Assembly (NCBI GenBank): GCA_947473475.1
Contig: CANJBZ010000014.1
Coordinates: forward strand, 27,053-91,052
Length of the DNA stretch: 64,000 nt
Direction of reading: 5' to 3'
Origin: Alphaproteobacteria bacterium
Lineage (GTDB): Bacteria > Pseudomonadota > Alphaproteobacteria > Micropepsales > Micropepsaceae
The notes beneath the pieces were generated by a model. That model made no database searches, had not been told where the DNA came from, and was given only the letters and a program-made list of their open reading frames with translations. A program made the translations under genes and the position numbers. Positions 34,265 through 43,438 of the stretch are shown here, piece by piece (positions within the stretch are counted from its first letter, which is position 1; each line of letters starts with the position of its first letter).

Positions 34265-34887
34265 CGCGATCGCCCTATCCTCGGTTCTTGGCCCTGAAGC
34301 AAACGGACGATGTTCTCGCGGTGCTTGACGTAAATAAGGAGGACCATGATCAGCGTCAGCAAGGCGAACAGCGTCGTCCCAAGGAAAAGGAAATAAAGCG
34401 GCGTCAGCGCCGTTGCGACAAGCGCAGCGAGCGAAGAGTAGCGAAAGGCCTGTGCGATGCCGAGCCAACTCGCGCAGATAAGAAGTCCGACAGGCCAGGC
34501 AAGCGCGAGCACGACGCCGATGAAGGTGGCGACGCCTTTGCCGCCCTTGAACCCAAGCCAGATCGGATAGAGATGCCCGATGAAGGCGCCCAGTCCGGCA
34601 AAGACGCCGAAGCTTTGGCCGCCGAGATTAAAGCCCGCGACAACGGCGATGTAGCCCTTAAGCCCATCGCAAAACAGCGTGGCGGCGGCCGCTCCGCGAT
34701 TGCCGGTGCGCAGCACATTCGTTGCGCCGATATTGCCCGAGCCGATCTTGCGAATGTCGCCGGCCCCGGCCAGCCGCGCAAAGATTAGTCCGAACGGAAT
34801 AGAGCCCAGCAGATAGGCCAAAAAAAACGTGGCCAGAACATAAGGCCACGCTGTTTCCCACCGGATCAGGGCAAGCGTTTCAACCAT
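34261..34887 (-). CDS. plsY: Glycerol-3-phosphate acyltransferase PlsY
   Basis: A 208-residue inner-membrane enzyme that transfers the acyl group of acyl-phosphate to glycerol 3-phosphate, the first step of phospholipid synthesis. Conserved loops are visible: GSIPFGLIFARLAG, SGNIGATNVLRTG, and FKGGKGVATFIG (phosphate-binding glycines). About five hydrophobic segments are seen. It follows pyrB by one base and overlaps dprA by four, so it sits in a tightly packed operon. Confidence 0.96.
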   Translation of the reverse strand: MVETLALIRWETAWPYVLATFFLAYLLGSIPFGLIFARLAGAGDIRKIGSGNIGATNVLRTGNRGAAAATLFCDGLKGYIAVVAGFNLGGQSFGVFAGLGAFIGHLYPIWLGFKGGKGVATFIGVVLALAWPVGLLICASWLGIAQAFRYSSLAALVATALTPLYFLFLGTTLFALLTLIMVLLIYVKHRENIVRLLQGQEPRIGRSR

Positions 34888-34888
34888 C

Positions 34889-36268
34889 TTATCCGCTTGC
34901 CGCTTTACGGCGGCGTTTCGGCAGCGTGAAGCCCGCGCCTTCGGCGCGCTCCGTATCGGGAAAAATCACCGTGTCGTGGCCGGCGGCCAGCCGCAATGTC
35001 GTGCTCTCGCTGTCGTAATGTTTCGTGCGTTTGTTCGCGACCACGAAATCCGCAATGTCCGTTTCGCAATAGAAACAGCGCAGCCGGTGCTCGCCGACCA
35101 CGTGGAAGCGGTTGCGCGTGTATTTGCCTTCCTGCGGATCATGCACGATGCAATTGGGATTGATGCATTCAATTCCCAGCGCGTTCGGCTGGTCGTACAG
35201 GGGACGCTCGTCGGGCTTGAAGCCGCCGGGATAGCGTTTGAGTCCAGTGCTTTCGCCAAAACCGAGAATGGACGCGATAAGCGCCATGCGGATGGGCACG
35301 CCGAACGCCGCTTGGCGGAAATAAGCGGCGCGGCGGTCGGAATCGAGCGCAATGTCCAGCTCTCCGACGCGGGGCAGGGGATGCAGCACGCTCGTCTTGG
35401 AATAGCGTTTGTCTCTAAGGAAACGCTGGTCGACGGTCGGATAGTCCTGCGCCTTGCCGGTCCAGCGTTCCTTCTGGAAGCGCGTCACATACATGGCGTC
35501 GACGTTCTTGCGGACTTTCAAATTCGCGTCCGCGATCAGCGCCAGCTGGTGCGGCTTGTCCGCCGTCATATAAAGAGCATCGACCGAGGAATTGTCTTTT
35601 TCGTAGCGCGCGCGCGGCACGGCATAGCAATTCAGCTCGTTGCGCAGCTTCCAATCGACATGGGCCGGCAGCTCCATGCCTTTGGCGGGCATCATCATGA
35701 TGTTGGCGCCGAAGCGGGCCAAGGCATAGACAAAGGAATGGATCGTGCGGCTGCCCTTGAGGTCGCCCGAAATGGCCACGTTCAAATGCTGCAGCTTCTT
35801 GCCTTCCTGCAGCAGCGTGAACAGGTCGCACAAGGTCTGGGTCGGATGCTCATGGGCTCCGTCGCCGCCATTGACCACCGGCACGTTCGCGTAAGTGGCG
35901 GCCAGTTTGACCGCGCCATCGCGCGGATGGCGGATGACCAGAACGTCCGCATAATTGGATGCGACGCGCACCGTGTCGGCAAGGCTTTCGCCCTTGGCCG
36001 CGGAGCTTGTCGCGGGATCGGCGCTGCCGATCGATTTTCCGCCCAGCCGCAGCATGGCGCTTTCGAAGGAAAGGCGCGTGCGGGTGGACGGTTCGTAGAA
36101 CAGGCTCGCCAGGATCGAGCCCTGCCCATCGCTTATACTGCGGCCGATGCGGTGCGGGACGTTGGGATCGCTGAGCTTGCGCAGGAACGATTGCGCGCGC
36201 GAAAAAATACCCTCGATCTCTTCCAAGCTGAGATCGTTGATAGACGTGATGTGGCGGAGATCGTGCAT
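34889..36268 (-). CDS. pyrB: Aspartate carbamoyltransferase with PyrI-like zinc tail
   Basis: A 459-residue enzyme catalysing carbamoyl phosphate plus aspartate to carbamoyl aspartate. All catalytic motifs are present: EPSTRTR (59-65), SSAAKGES (88-95), HPTQ (141-144), GDLKGSRT (168-175), TRFQKERW (262-269), HPLPR (296-300). It is about 150 residues longer than usual PyrB. The extra C-terminal part has CINPNC (Cys368, Cys373) and CFYC (Cys398, Cys401), the C-x4-C...C-x2-C spacing of the zinc domain of the regulatory chain PyrI. The nucleotide-binding allosteric domain of PyrI is absent. ATG 36268 is used; the preceding TTG adds one residue. No pyrC is adjacent, although pyrB-pyrC-plsY is the usual order. 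Confidence 0.9.
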   Translation of the reverse strand: MHDLRHITSINDLSLEEIEGIFSRAQSFLRKLSDPNVPHRIGRSISDGQGSILASLFYEPSTRTRLSFESAMLRLGGKSIGSADPATSSAAKGESLADTVRVASNYADVLVIRHPRDGAVKLAATYANVPVVNGGDGAHEHPTQTLCDLFTLLQEGKKLQHLNVAISGDLKGSRTIHSFVYALARFGANIMMMPAKGMELPAHVDWKLRNELNCYAVPRARYEKDNSSVDALYMTADKPHQLALIADANLKVRKNVDAMYVTRFQKERWTGKAQDYPTVDQRFLRDKRYSKTSVLHPLPRVGELDIALDSDRRAAYFRQAAFGVPIRMALIASILGFGESTGLKRYPGGFKPDERPLYDQPNALGIECINPNCIVHDPQEGKYTRNRFHVVGEHRLRCFYCETDIADFVVANKRTKHYDSESTTLRLAAGHDTVIFPDTERAEGAGFTLPKRRRKAASG

Positions 36269-36491
36269 CAAAGCGAAGGCTTATAGGCAGGGATGGCCCG
36301 GAAGCAAAGCCTTACCCGCGAAGCCTCACAGGTTTCTTACAAATATTTGAAAAGGCGCGGATTTGCCTTCACCGTCAGCCAGAAAACCTTGGAAATGTTG
36401 CAGCATAGCGTCCGGCATTTAACCGAGCGTCGGCGTCTACGCAGACGATCTGGCGGTGGCGTTCCTCTATTACCGCCCCCTGCTGAAGCGG

Positions 36492-36968
36492 CTATCGCGG
36501 ATTAGCGATTGTCCTTAAGCGGTCGAGCGCGCCCTGAAGGATGTAGGCCGCCGCCATTTTGTCCACGACTTCCCCGCGCCGGCGGCGGGAAGCATCCGCG
36601 TCGATCAGTGTCCGCGTCACGGCGGCGGTCGAGAGCCGTTCATCCACCATGACCAGCGCACAATCGGATACCGCCTCGAAATTGCGGGCAAAGGCGCGTG
36701 CGGACTGCGCAGAGGGGCCATCCGAGCCATCCATGTTGAGCGGCAGACCGATGACGAGCCCGCCGATGCTGTGCTCGGCAATCAGCTTCATCAGAATGGC
36801 GGCGTCTGTCTTAAAGCGCCCACGCGCTAGGGTTTGGAAGGGTGTTGCAATGTTGCGTGTCGTATCGGACAGCGCCAGCCCTATGGTTTTTTCGCCGAGA
36901 TCCAATCCCAACAGCCTCTGCCCTTGCTTCAGGACTGGCGGGAGGTCGGGCAGGGCGACGATTGGCAT
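36492..36968 (-). CDS. ruvX: Putative Holliday junction resolvase / pre-16S rRNA nuclease
   Basis: A 158-residue RNase H-like protein of the YqgF/RuvX family. Motifs are [17 protein letters not shown] (first catalytic Asp), [28 protein letters not shown] (Glu), and the C-terminal [18 protein letters not shown] with its Asp. It is involved in 16S rRNA 5'-end maturation, and the resolvase role is debated. The 220 bases between it and pyrB hold no gene that I can support. Confidence 0.93.
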   Translation of the reverse strand: MPIVALPDLPPVLKQGQRLLGLDLGEKTIGLALSDTTRNIATPFQTLARGRFKTDAAILMKLIAEHSIGGLVIGLPLNMDGSDGPSAQSARAFARNFEAVSDCALVMVDERLSTAAVTRTLIDADASRRRRGEVVDKMAAAYILQGALDRLRTIANPR

Positions 36969-37048
36969 CTCTTCAGCTTCTCTTCGGAAAGGATTTCATG
37001 GCCGGTAAGTTCTCCCCCGTGAAACCTGGGCTATCGCATCTTAAATTA

Positions 37049-37192
37049 CCTCCCCCTTGTGGGGAGGTCGAAATGCTGAAGCGGCTTCAGCCGCGAGGCA
37101 TTTCGGGTGGGGGGATTGCTGCGGCCAGCCTCCCCCCACCCGAAATTGCTCGCGAAAGGGCGATCAATTTCGGCCTCCCCACAAGGGGGAGG
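37049..37192. repeat. Palindromic element with CCTCCCCCTTGTGGGGAGG ends
   Basis: The left end CCTCCCCCTTGTGGGGAGG is followed by TCGAAAT; the right end is its inverted copy (ATTTCGGCCTCCCCACAAGG...). Inside, GCATTTCGGGTGGGGGG pairs with CCCCCCACCCGAAATTGC. The whole 144-base unit can fold into a long hairpin with each tip folding on itself. It occupies most of the 364-base gap between ruvX and gatC and has no coding capacity. The same design recurs at 48822-48968. Confidence 0.8.
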
Positions 37193-37332
37193 CGATTTCT
37201 GCGCAAAATTCACGCTCAATTTGAATATGCGATAGCCCCGCTTCGCAGGGGAGGATCATTTATTACCTCCCCTTGCTTGCGAGGTGTACCGTTGCTAGCA
37301 AACTTGTAGCAAACCCTTCCCGGATACCGTTC

Positions 37333-37620
37333 ATGGCTGTGGATCGAGATACCGTCCGGCGCATCGCCCGGCTTGCCCGGCTTGCCGTCGATGAAGACCA
37401 GGTTGTGGCGATGGAAGGCGAGCTGAATGCGCTCCTGACCTGGGTGGAACAACTGCAGGAAGTTAATGTCGAAGGCGTGCCGCCCATGGCAAGCGTTGTC
37501 GAGCAGCGCCTGAAACTGCGCGAGGATGTCGTAACGGACGGTGGTTATGCGCAGGACCTGATGTTGAATGCGCCTCAGACCGAAGACAATTTCTTCGTCG
37601 TGCCGAAAGTGGTGGAGTGA
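37333..37620 (+). CDS. gatC: Asp-tRNA(Asn)/Glu-tRNA(Gln) amidotransferase subunit C
   Basis: A 95-residue small subunit that clamps GatA to GatB. The N-terminal helix [17 protein letters not shown] and the C-terminal [15 protein letters not shown] ending (here [11 protein letters not shown]) are characteristic. ATG 37333 fits the family start. The TGA overlaps the gatA ATG (TGATG), so the subunits are translationally coupled. Confidence 0.95.
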   Translation: MAVDRDTVRRIARLARLAVDEDQVVAMEGELNALLTWVEQLQEVNVEGVPPMASVVEQRLKLREDVVTDGGYAQDLMLNAPQTEDNFFVVPKVVE

Positions 37621-39113
37621 TGGCGCTTAGTTCCGACCCGACCCGCTTTACGATTGCCGACGCGCGAGACGCGCTGGCCGGCAAGCAGATTTCGGCCACC
37701 GAATTGGCGCAAGCGCACATCACGGCGCTCACCGCTGCCACCGCGCTGAATGCCTTCATCACCGAAACGCCGGATCGGGCGCTGTCGGCGGCGGAAACCT
37801 CGGACGCGCGTATCGCAGCGGGTGAGGCAAGGCCGCTCGAAGGCATTCCGCTGGCGATCAAGGACTTGTTCTGCACCAAGGGCGTGCGCACGACGGCCGC
37901 GAGCCGCATCCTCGACAATTTCTTTCCTACCTATGAATCCACCGTCACGCAGAATCTGTGGGACGCGGGCGCGCTCATGTTGGGCAAGACCAATCTGGAT
38001 GAGTTCGCGATGGGCTCTTCCAATGAAACGTCCTATTTCGGCCCGGTCATCAATCCGTGGCGCGCGCGCGGCCGCAACGAAGATCTAGTGCCCGGCGGTT
38101 CCTCCGGCGGTTCGGCGACGGCGATTGCGGCTCATCTTGCGCTGGGCGCGACGGGGACGGACACCGGCGGCTCGATCCGGCAGCCCGCGGCGGTCACGGG
38201 CATTGTCGGTTTGAAGCCGACCTATGGCCGTTGCTCGCGCTGGGGCGCCGTCGCGTTTGCCTCATCGCTGGATCAGGCGGGTCCGATGACGCGCACGGTT
38301 CGTGATGCGGCGATCATGCTGAAGGTGATGGCTGGACACGACCCCAAGGATTCCACCAGCGTCGATACGCCGGTGCCGGACTATGAGGCGGCCCTGAACA
38401 CCGGCGTGAAAGGCCTGCGTGTCGGTATACCCAAGGAATACCGCATCGACGGCATGCCCGAGGAAATGGATGCGCTGTGGCAGCGCGGCGTGGACTGGCT
38501 CAAAGCGCAGGGCGCCGAGATTGTGGATGTCAGCCTGCCGCATACGAAATATGCGCTGCCTGCCTATTACATCGTAGCGCCCGCGGAAGCCTCGTCCAAT
38601 CTCGCGCGCTATGACGGTGTGCGTTACGGCCACCGCGCTGCGGGCGTTTCCGACCTGATCGGCCTGTATGAGCGCACTCGCGCCGAAGGCTTTGGCCGCG
38701 AAGTCCGCCGCCGCATCATGATCGGCACCTATGTGTTGTCGGCAGGCTATTACGATGCCTATTACCTGCGGGCGCAGAAAATACGCACGCTGATCGCGCG
38801 CGACTTCACGCAAGCCTTCCAGCAATGCGACGTGTTGTTAACACCGGCAACGCCGAGCGCCGCGTTCGGCATCGGCTCGAAAACCTCCGATCCGGTCTCC
38901 ATGTATTTGAACGATGTTTTCACCGTGACCGTTAACCTGGCGGGGCTGCCCGGCATGTCGGTCCCTGCCGGTCTTTCACAAGACGGTTTGCCCCTGGGAC
39001 TTCAAATCATCGGCAAAGCCTTTGATGAGGAGACGGTATTGCGGGCAGGGCGCGCGATCGAGACGGCCGCGGGATTCAATGCCCAACCACAATCCTGGTG
39101 GAGAACCGCATGA
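37620..39113 (+). CDS. gatA: Asp-tRNA(Asn)/Glu-tRNA(Gln) amidotransferase subunit A
   Basis: A 497-residue amidase-signature enzyme that hydrolyses glutamine and channels ammonia to GatB. The Ser-cisSer-Lys triad is recognisable: Lys in [12 protein letters not shown], the [10 protein letters not shown] loop, and [13 protein letters not shown]. The start is the ATG at 37620, overlapping the gatC stop. The end overlaps gatB (ATGA). Presence of gatCAB shows that Gln-tRNA and/or Asn-tRNA are made by the indirect route. Confidence 0.97.
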   Translation: MALSSDPTRFTIADARDALAGKQISATELAQAHITALTAATALNAFITETPDRALSAAETSDARIAAGEARPLEGIPLAIKDLFCTKGVRTTAASRILDNFFPTYESTVTQNLWDAGALMLGKTNLDEFAMGSSNETSYFGPVINPWRARGRNEDLVPGGSSGGSATAIAAHLALGATGTDTGGSIRQPAAVTGIVGLKPTYGRCSRWGAVAFASSLDQAGPMTRTVRDAAIMLKVMAGHDPKDSTSVDTPVPDYEAALNTGVKGLRVGIPKEYRIDGMPEEMDALWQRGVDWLKAQGAEIVDVSLPHTKYALPAYYIVAPAEASSNLARYDGVRYGHRAAGVSDLIGLYERTRAEGFGREVRRRIMIGTYVLSAGYYDAYYLRAQKIRTLIARDFTQAFQQCDVLLTPATPSAAFGIGSKTSDPVSMYLNDVFTVTVNLAGLPGMSVPAGLSQDGLPLGLQIIGKAFDEETVLRAGRAIETAAGFNAQPQSWWRTA

Positions 39114-40591
39114 GCGAAGCGGGAAACAATTCGAAGCTGCTCAATGGCGCGACCGGTAAATGGGAGGTCGTCATCGGCCTGGAAGTCCATGCGCAAGTCG
39201 CATCCAAGGCGAAGCTGTTTTCAGGCGCGGCGACCGCGTTTGGGGCCGCGCCCAACAGCCAGGTGAGCCTCATCGATGCGGCCCTGCCGGGCATGCTGCC
39301 GGTGATCAACCGTTTCTGCGTCGAACAGGCCGTGCGGACAGGGTTAGGCCTCAAAGCCAAGATCAATCTGCACTCGGTGTTTGACCGGAAGAACTATTTC
39401 TATCCCGATCTACCAGCCGGCTATCAGATCTCGCAGTACAAGCAGCCGGTGGTGGGCGAGGGTGAAATCTTCGTCGATATGCCCGGCGGCGAAACGATCA
39501 CGGTCGGCATCGAGCGGCTGCATTTGGAACAGGACGCCGGCAAGAGCATCCACGATCAGCATCCGGACTATACCTATCTCGATTTGAACCGCGCCGGTGT
39601 CGCGCTGATGGAAATCGTCAGCCGGCCCGATCTGCGTTCCTCGGAGGAAGCCGCCGCTTATTTGCGCAAGCTGCGGGCCATTCTCCGATATCTCGGCACC
39701 TGCGACGGCAACATGGATGAAGGCTCCATGCGCGCCGACGTCAATGTGTCGGTTCGGCGGCCCGGCGATCCGCTCGGCACGCGCTGCGAGATCAAGAACG
39801 TCAATTCTATGCGCTTCGTGCAGCAGTCGGTTGATTATGAGGCGCGGCGCCAGATCGACCTCATCGAAGCGGGGGGCACGATCAAACAGGAAACACGCCT
39901 GTTCGACTCGCGAACCGGCGAGACACGTCCCATGCGGTCCAAGGAAGAAGCGCATGATTACCGCTATTTCCCCGATCCCGATCTCTTGCCGCTGACATTC
40001 GAGCAGGCCTGGGTCGACGAATTGGCGCGCAGTCTTCCGGAGCTGCCGGACGAGAAGAAGGCGCGCTTCATACAGGCGGGGCTTTCCCCATACGACGCCT
40101 CGGTGCTCGTCGCCGAAAAGGAAGCCACCGATTATTTCGAAGCGATGGTAGCGGCCGGAGCGGAAACGAAAGCCGCTGCGAACTGGCTGAGCAACGAGTA
40201 TTTCGGCCGGCTCAACAAGGCGGGAATGGGAATCGGTGAAGGTCCGATTTCACCGCAAGCCGCCGGCGCGATTGTGTGGATGGTCATAGACAAAACGATT
40301 TCCAGCCGCGGCGCGAAGGATCTCACCGACATCGTTTGGCACGAAGGCGGTGATCCGCGCGCGATTGTGGAAAGCCGTGGGCTGAAGCAAGTGAGCGACG
40401 AGAGCGCGATCGAAGCGGCCGTCGCGGCCGTCATGAGCGCCAATCCGGACAAATGCGAAGAGGTGAAAGCGAAACCGAAAGCCGCTGCATGGTTCGTCGG
40501 TCAGGTGATGAAATCGACGGGTGGAAAGGCCAATCCGCAGACCGTAAATGCGATCCTTCGCCGCCGTCTCGGGTTGCCGGAAGATGGGTGA
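39110..40591 (+). CDS. gatB: Asp-tRNA(Asn)/Glu-tRNA(Gln) amidotransferase subunit B
   Basis: A 493-residue kinase-like subunit that activates the misacylated tRNA and transamidates it. It begins [23 protein letters not shown], contains [25 protein letters not shown] and [20 protein letters not shown], and ends with the YqeY-like tail ([15 protein letters not shown]). ATG 39110 overlaps the gatA stop. It is the last gene of the gatCAB operon. Confidence 0.97.
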   Translation: MSEAGNNSKLLNGATGKWEVVIGLEVHAQVASKAKLFSGAATAFGAAPNSQVSLIDAALPGMLPVINRFCVEQAVRTGLGLKAKINLHSVFDRKNYFYPDLPAGYQISQYKQPVVGEGEIFVDMPGGETITVGIERLHLEQDAGKSIHDQHPDYTYLDLNRAGVALMEIVSRPDLRSSEEAAAYLRKLRAILRYLGTCDGNMDEGSMRADVNVSVRRPGDPLGTRCEIKNVNSMRFVQQSVDYEARRQIDLIEAGGTIKQETRLFDSRTGETRPMRSKEEAHDYRYFPDPDLLPLTFEQAWVDELARSLPELPDEKKARFIQAGLSPYDASVLVAEKEATDYFEAMVAAGAETKAAANWLSNEYFGRLNKAGMGIGEGPISPQAAGAIVWMVIDKTISSRGAKDLTDIVWHEGGDPRAIVESRGLKQVSDESAIEAAVAAVMSANPDKCEEVKAKPKAAAWFVGQVMKSTGGKANPQTVNAILRRRLGLPEDG

Positions 40592-40834
40592 TTCGTCGCA
40601 ATCTGTCGATTTTCGCAGCCGGAGCGCGTTGTCAAGCCGTGCCGCCGCATTTTCGTCCGCACAAAGATGATGCAGAAAAAGCTATATTTTATCGAGCTTT
40701 TTGATTTTTCGCTTGACAGCGGATTTTGCGCTTTCAGGCTTGGTATTGCTTCATTAACCTAACCTCCGCATATTTCCCGACGTTTTTGGAAGGTGCGTGT
40801 TGCGCCTTTCGAACTCTAAAGGGAGTCGTTTCCA

Positions 40835-41116
40835 ATGCCGATGACTGCAAAAAAGAAGCCTGCTCGTAAAACAGCAGCGAAAAAGACGACGGTGCGTAAA
40901 GCTGCGGCGAAGAAGCCCGCCGCCCGCAAGACCGTCGCGAAGAAGCCCGGCCGTAAGCCGGCCGTGAAGAAGGTCGTGAAGAAGGTCGTGAAGCGGACCG
41001 TTGCCAAGAAGGCCGTGAAGAAGCCGGCCCGCAAGGTTGCTGCCAAGACGGCGAAGAAGCCGGCGAAGCGCCGCACGACTCGTAAAGCCGCGCCCCCCGC
41101 GACGCCTGAAGCGTAG
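40835..41116 (+). CDS. Histone H1-like Lys/Ala-rich nucleoid protein
   Basis: Ninety-three residues composed almost wholly of Lys, Ala, Arg, Pro, Val and Thr in AAKK/KKPA-type repeats, like the C-terminal domain of eukaryotic H1 and bacterial HC2-like proteins. It is expected to bind DNA non-specifically and condense the nucleoid. GGGAG lies about 12 bases upstream. The 243-base upstream region is AT-rich and carries a TTGACA at 40713-40718 but no well-spaced -10. Confidence 0.75.
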   Translation: MPMTAKKKPARKTAAKKTTVRKAAAKKPAARKTVAKKPGRKPAVKKVVKKVVKRTVAKKAVKKPARKVAAKTAKKPAKRRTTRKAAPPATPEA

Positions 41117-41289
41117 GCTTTTTTCGGGTGGTAAAGGCAAAGGCCGCGGCTTCTCTGTAAAGAGGGTCGCGGCCTGCCCGCCCCAAAACTCTCTCATACC
41201 CCTTCGATACATATCGCTTTTCCAACCGCCTCTTTGCCGCGCCTCGCCGGTTGGGCTAATCCTCGTGAGCAAGTTTGCCGGGGATCAGA

Positions 41290-42099
41290 ATGCAAAAAGC
41301 AAAACGCAGCGCATCGCACACGCCAGCACACGCAAAGCCATCGGCCAAGCGAGCCGCCAGCGCCAAGCCCCGGCCGAAAGCGCCGCGGGCCAAAGCCGTT
41401 CATCCGGTCGAGCTTTATATGTGGCCGACCTATAACGGCATCAAAATCAGCATCATGCTGGAAGAGTGCGAGCTGCCCTATGTAATCAAGGGCATTAACA
41501 TCAATCGCGGGGAACAGTTCGACACCTACTTCCTTTCGCTCTCCCCCAACAATCGCATTCCAGCCATTCTCGATCCGGACGGTCCCGGCGGGGAGCCGAT
41601 TTCGGTCTTCGAGTCCGGCGCCATCCTGCAATATCTCGGTCGCAAGACCGGCAAGTTCTATCCCCGTGACGAGTGGGGCCGTGTCGAGGTGGACCAGTGG
41701 CTGTTCTGGCAGTGCGCCGGGTTCGGCCCGATGGCGGGCCAGGCGCATCATTTCCGGGAATATGCGAGCGAGAAAATTCCCTATGCCATCGACCGCTACA
41801 CCAACGAAATGAACCGCCTCTACGGCGTGATGAACAAGCGCCTCGTCCACCGCGATTTCCTGGCCGGCGATTATTCCATTGCCGACATGGCGTGCTGGGG
41901 TGTCGTCAAAAGCGCGCACCGTCAGGGCCAAAGCCTGGAGGATTTCCCCAACGTCAGCGCCTGGTGGGACCGCATGAATGCGCGGCCCGGCGTGCAGCGC
42001 GGAAGTACCGCCGGCGACTTTCTGCGCAAGCCCGATTACGACGCAACCAAGGATCCGCTGGCCGCCGTGCACCTGTTCGGACAGACCGCACGTTCATGA
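41290..42099 (+). CDS. Glutathione S-transferase family protein with basic N-terminal tail
   Basis: A 269-residue protein. Residues 1-40 are Ala/Lys/Arg/Pro-rich and resemble the histone-like neighbour. The rest is a two-domain GST of the YfcG/Ure2p-like group: VELYMWPTYNGIKISIMLEECELPY (thioredoxin-like, no catalytic Cys), RIPAILDPDG, the glutathione-binding ESGAILQYLG, and a C-terminal helical domain with DFLAGDYSIADMACWG. The likely role is glutathione-dependent disulfide reduction or detoxification. ATG 41290 follows GGGGATCAGA. It is oddly placed behind a nucleoid protein gene. Confidence 0.85.
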   Translation: MQKAKRSASHTPAHAKPSAKRAASAKPRPKAPRAKAVHPVELYMWPTYNGIKISIMLEECELPYVIKGININRGEQFDTYFLSLSPNNRIPAILDPDGPGGEPISVFESGAILQYLGRKTGKFYPRDEWGRVEVDQWLFWQCAGFGPMAGQAHHFREYASEKIPYAIDRYTNEMNRLYGVMNKRLVHRDFLAGDYSIADMACWGVVKSAHRQGQSLEDFPNVSAWWDRMNARPGVQRGSTAGDFLRKPDYDATKDPLAAVHLFGQTARS

Positions 42100-42117
42100 A
42101 TGCGTAACCACTATGTA

Positions 42118-42146
42118 TAATCCGCAGGTAGGACTAACGCGGATTA
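42118..42146. other. Inverted repeat TAATCCGC-N13-GCGGATTA
   Basis: Perfect 8-base arms begin 19 bases past the GST stop codon. It could be a weak terminator without a T run or a protein site upstream of the Sel1-type gene. Confidence 0.35.
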
Positions 42147-42203
42147 AGGCATCGCGGCGGCAACGTTAACGTCCCTTTAGGATGAAAATTCCCATGATCG
42201 ACT

Positions 42204-42240
42204 CTCACGCGGAAAGGCCCGAAGGCCGATACCGCGTGAG
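42204..42240 (+). other. Stable hairpin in the leader of the Sel1-repeat gene
   Basis: CTCACGCGG pairs with CCGCGTGAG, and an inner GGCC-CGAA-GGCC stem caps it. It ends 54 bases before the start codon. The position suggests a structured 5' leader. There is no T run, so termination is unlikely. Confidence 0.4.
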
Positions 42241-42294
42241 GGTGGCCGGTAATCCGGCGTGGGCGTCGTCTGACTCTGAAGGGGAGTATTTGCG

Positions 42295-42561
42295 ATGGCA
42301 TGCATTGAGATCGACGATTTGCAGCTGTTTGAAACAGAGGCGCGCAAGGGGCGCATCGAAGCCCTCTACAATCTGGGCCTCGCCTATTCGACGGGACAGG
42401 GCGTGCTCGTCGACTACATCGCGGCACATAAATGGTTCAATCTTGCCGCCATGAAAGGCGTCAACGAAGCCCGTGCGTGGCGCGCGCAGCTCTCGCGCGA
42501 AATGAGCTCAGGCCAGATCGCCGAGGCGCAACGCCAAGCGCGCGAATGGCTGGCGCATTGA
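42295..42561 (+). CDS. Sel1-like repeat protein
   Basis: An 88-residue protein with about one and a half Sel1 repeats: ALYNLGLAYSTGQGVLVDYIAAHKWFNLAAMKGVNEA. These alpha/alpha motifs mediate protein-protein contacts. The C-terminal helix EMSSGQIAEAQRQAREWLA is typical of short alphaproteobacterial Sel1 proteins. No signal peptide is seen. It converges on the alpha/beta hydrolase gene with a 4-base gap. Confidence 0.8.
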   Translation: MACIEIDDLQLFETEARKGRIEALYNLGLAYSTGQGVLVDYIAAHKWFNLAAMKGVNEARAWRAQLSREMSSGQIAEAQRQAREWLAH

Positions 42562-42565
42562 ACCG

Positions 42566-43438
42566 TTACTGAATGCCCGCCAGAAAGGCATCGATGGCTT
42601 CGACGGCTTCCGGCTCGTCGAGAAAAGGTACGTGACCACGGTCTTTGACCGTTACGGCAGCGAGATCGTTTTTTTCGGCCTTCATGCGCAAGGCCGCTTG
42701 GGCTGAAAGCAGTTCGGAGTTCTCACCGCGCAGGAGCAGCGTGGGCACGTTTTGCAATGCCCCAAACCATTTCCACAAATCGGCGGCCCCTGAATCGGTG
42801 CGCGGGTTTGTACCGCTCCCTTCAAGGATGGCCCGCGGAAAATTCGGGTCGTAATTGCCGGCGATCCGGCCGGCATCCTCACGGTACAAAGCCCGCGCGA
42901 ATTCACGCCAGCGCTCCTGGCTCACATTGGGGAAATGATCCCTATTGTTGCGCTCAAGTGCCTCGGTTGCTTCTTCCCAGCTGGCAAAGGATGGCGGCGT
43001 CCGCATCACCGCGTAGATGCGTTCCAGCCCCGCCGCTTCCAGCTCCGCACCCATGTCGTTAAGGATGGCGCCGGCCACTCGCCCCGGCGAAAAGGTTGCC
43101 ATCATCATGGCGATCACACCGCCGCGCGATGTTCCAAGCACGATGACCTTCGGCAGATCCAGCGTCGCAACCAGCTGCAGCATGTCGCTGGTTTCGACGG
43201 GCACCGAATAATTCCGCGGATTGGGATCGTGGGCGGAACGGCCGCGTCCGCGCAGATCGGCGGTCAGCACGCGGCGGGTTTGGGCGATATGCCCGGCGAT
43301 GAAATCGAAGTCGCGCGAATTACGCGTCAGTCCGGGGATGCAAAGAACCGGCGTTAGGGACGAGGCGTGGGGATAGTCCCGGTAAAACAGGCTAAGCCCA
43401 TCTTTCGATCGGTAGTGCCGCTCCTCAAAGCTGGTCAT
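42566..43438 (-). CDS. Alpha/beta hydrolase
   Basis: A 290-residue cytoplasmic protein with the alpha/beta hydrolase fold: oxyanion region LCIPGLTRN, nucleophile elbow GTSRGG (Ser), cap helices, and the catalytic His in KDRGHVPFLDEPEAV. The substrate is unknown. ATG 43438 overlaps the stop of the lytic transglycosylase gene (ATGA), so the two are co-translated. Confidence 0.88.
   Translation of the reverse strand: MTSFEERHYRSKDGLSLFYRDYPHASSLTPVLCIPGLTRNSRDFDFIAGHIAQTRRVLTADLRGRGRSAHDPNPRNYSVPVETSDMLQLVATLDLPKVIVLGTSRGGVIAMMMATFSPGRVAGAILNDMGAELEAAGLERIYAVMRTPPSFASWEEATEALERNNRDHFPNVSQERWREFARALYREDAGRIAGNYDPNFPRAILEGSGTNPRTDSGAADLWKWFGALQNVPTLLLRGENSELLSAQAALRMKAEKNDLAAVTVKDRGHVPFLDEPEAVEAIDAFLAGIQ

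Noticed and set aside
36272..36491. Possible small gene between pyrB and ruvX
   Set aside because: Frames there lack ribosome-binding sites and any recognisable content.
40705..40760. Promoter for the histone-like gene with TTGACA at 40713
   Set aside because: No -10 hexamer at acceptable spacing was found. The AT-richness alone does not support a call.
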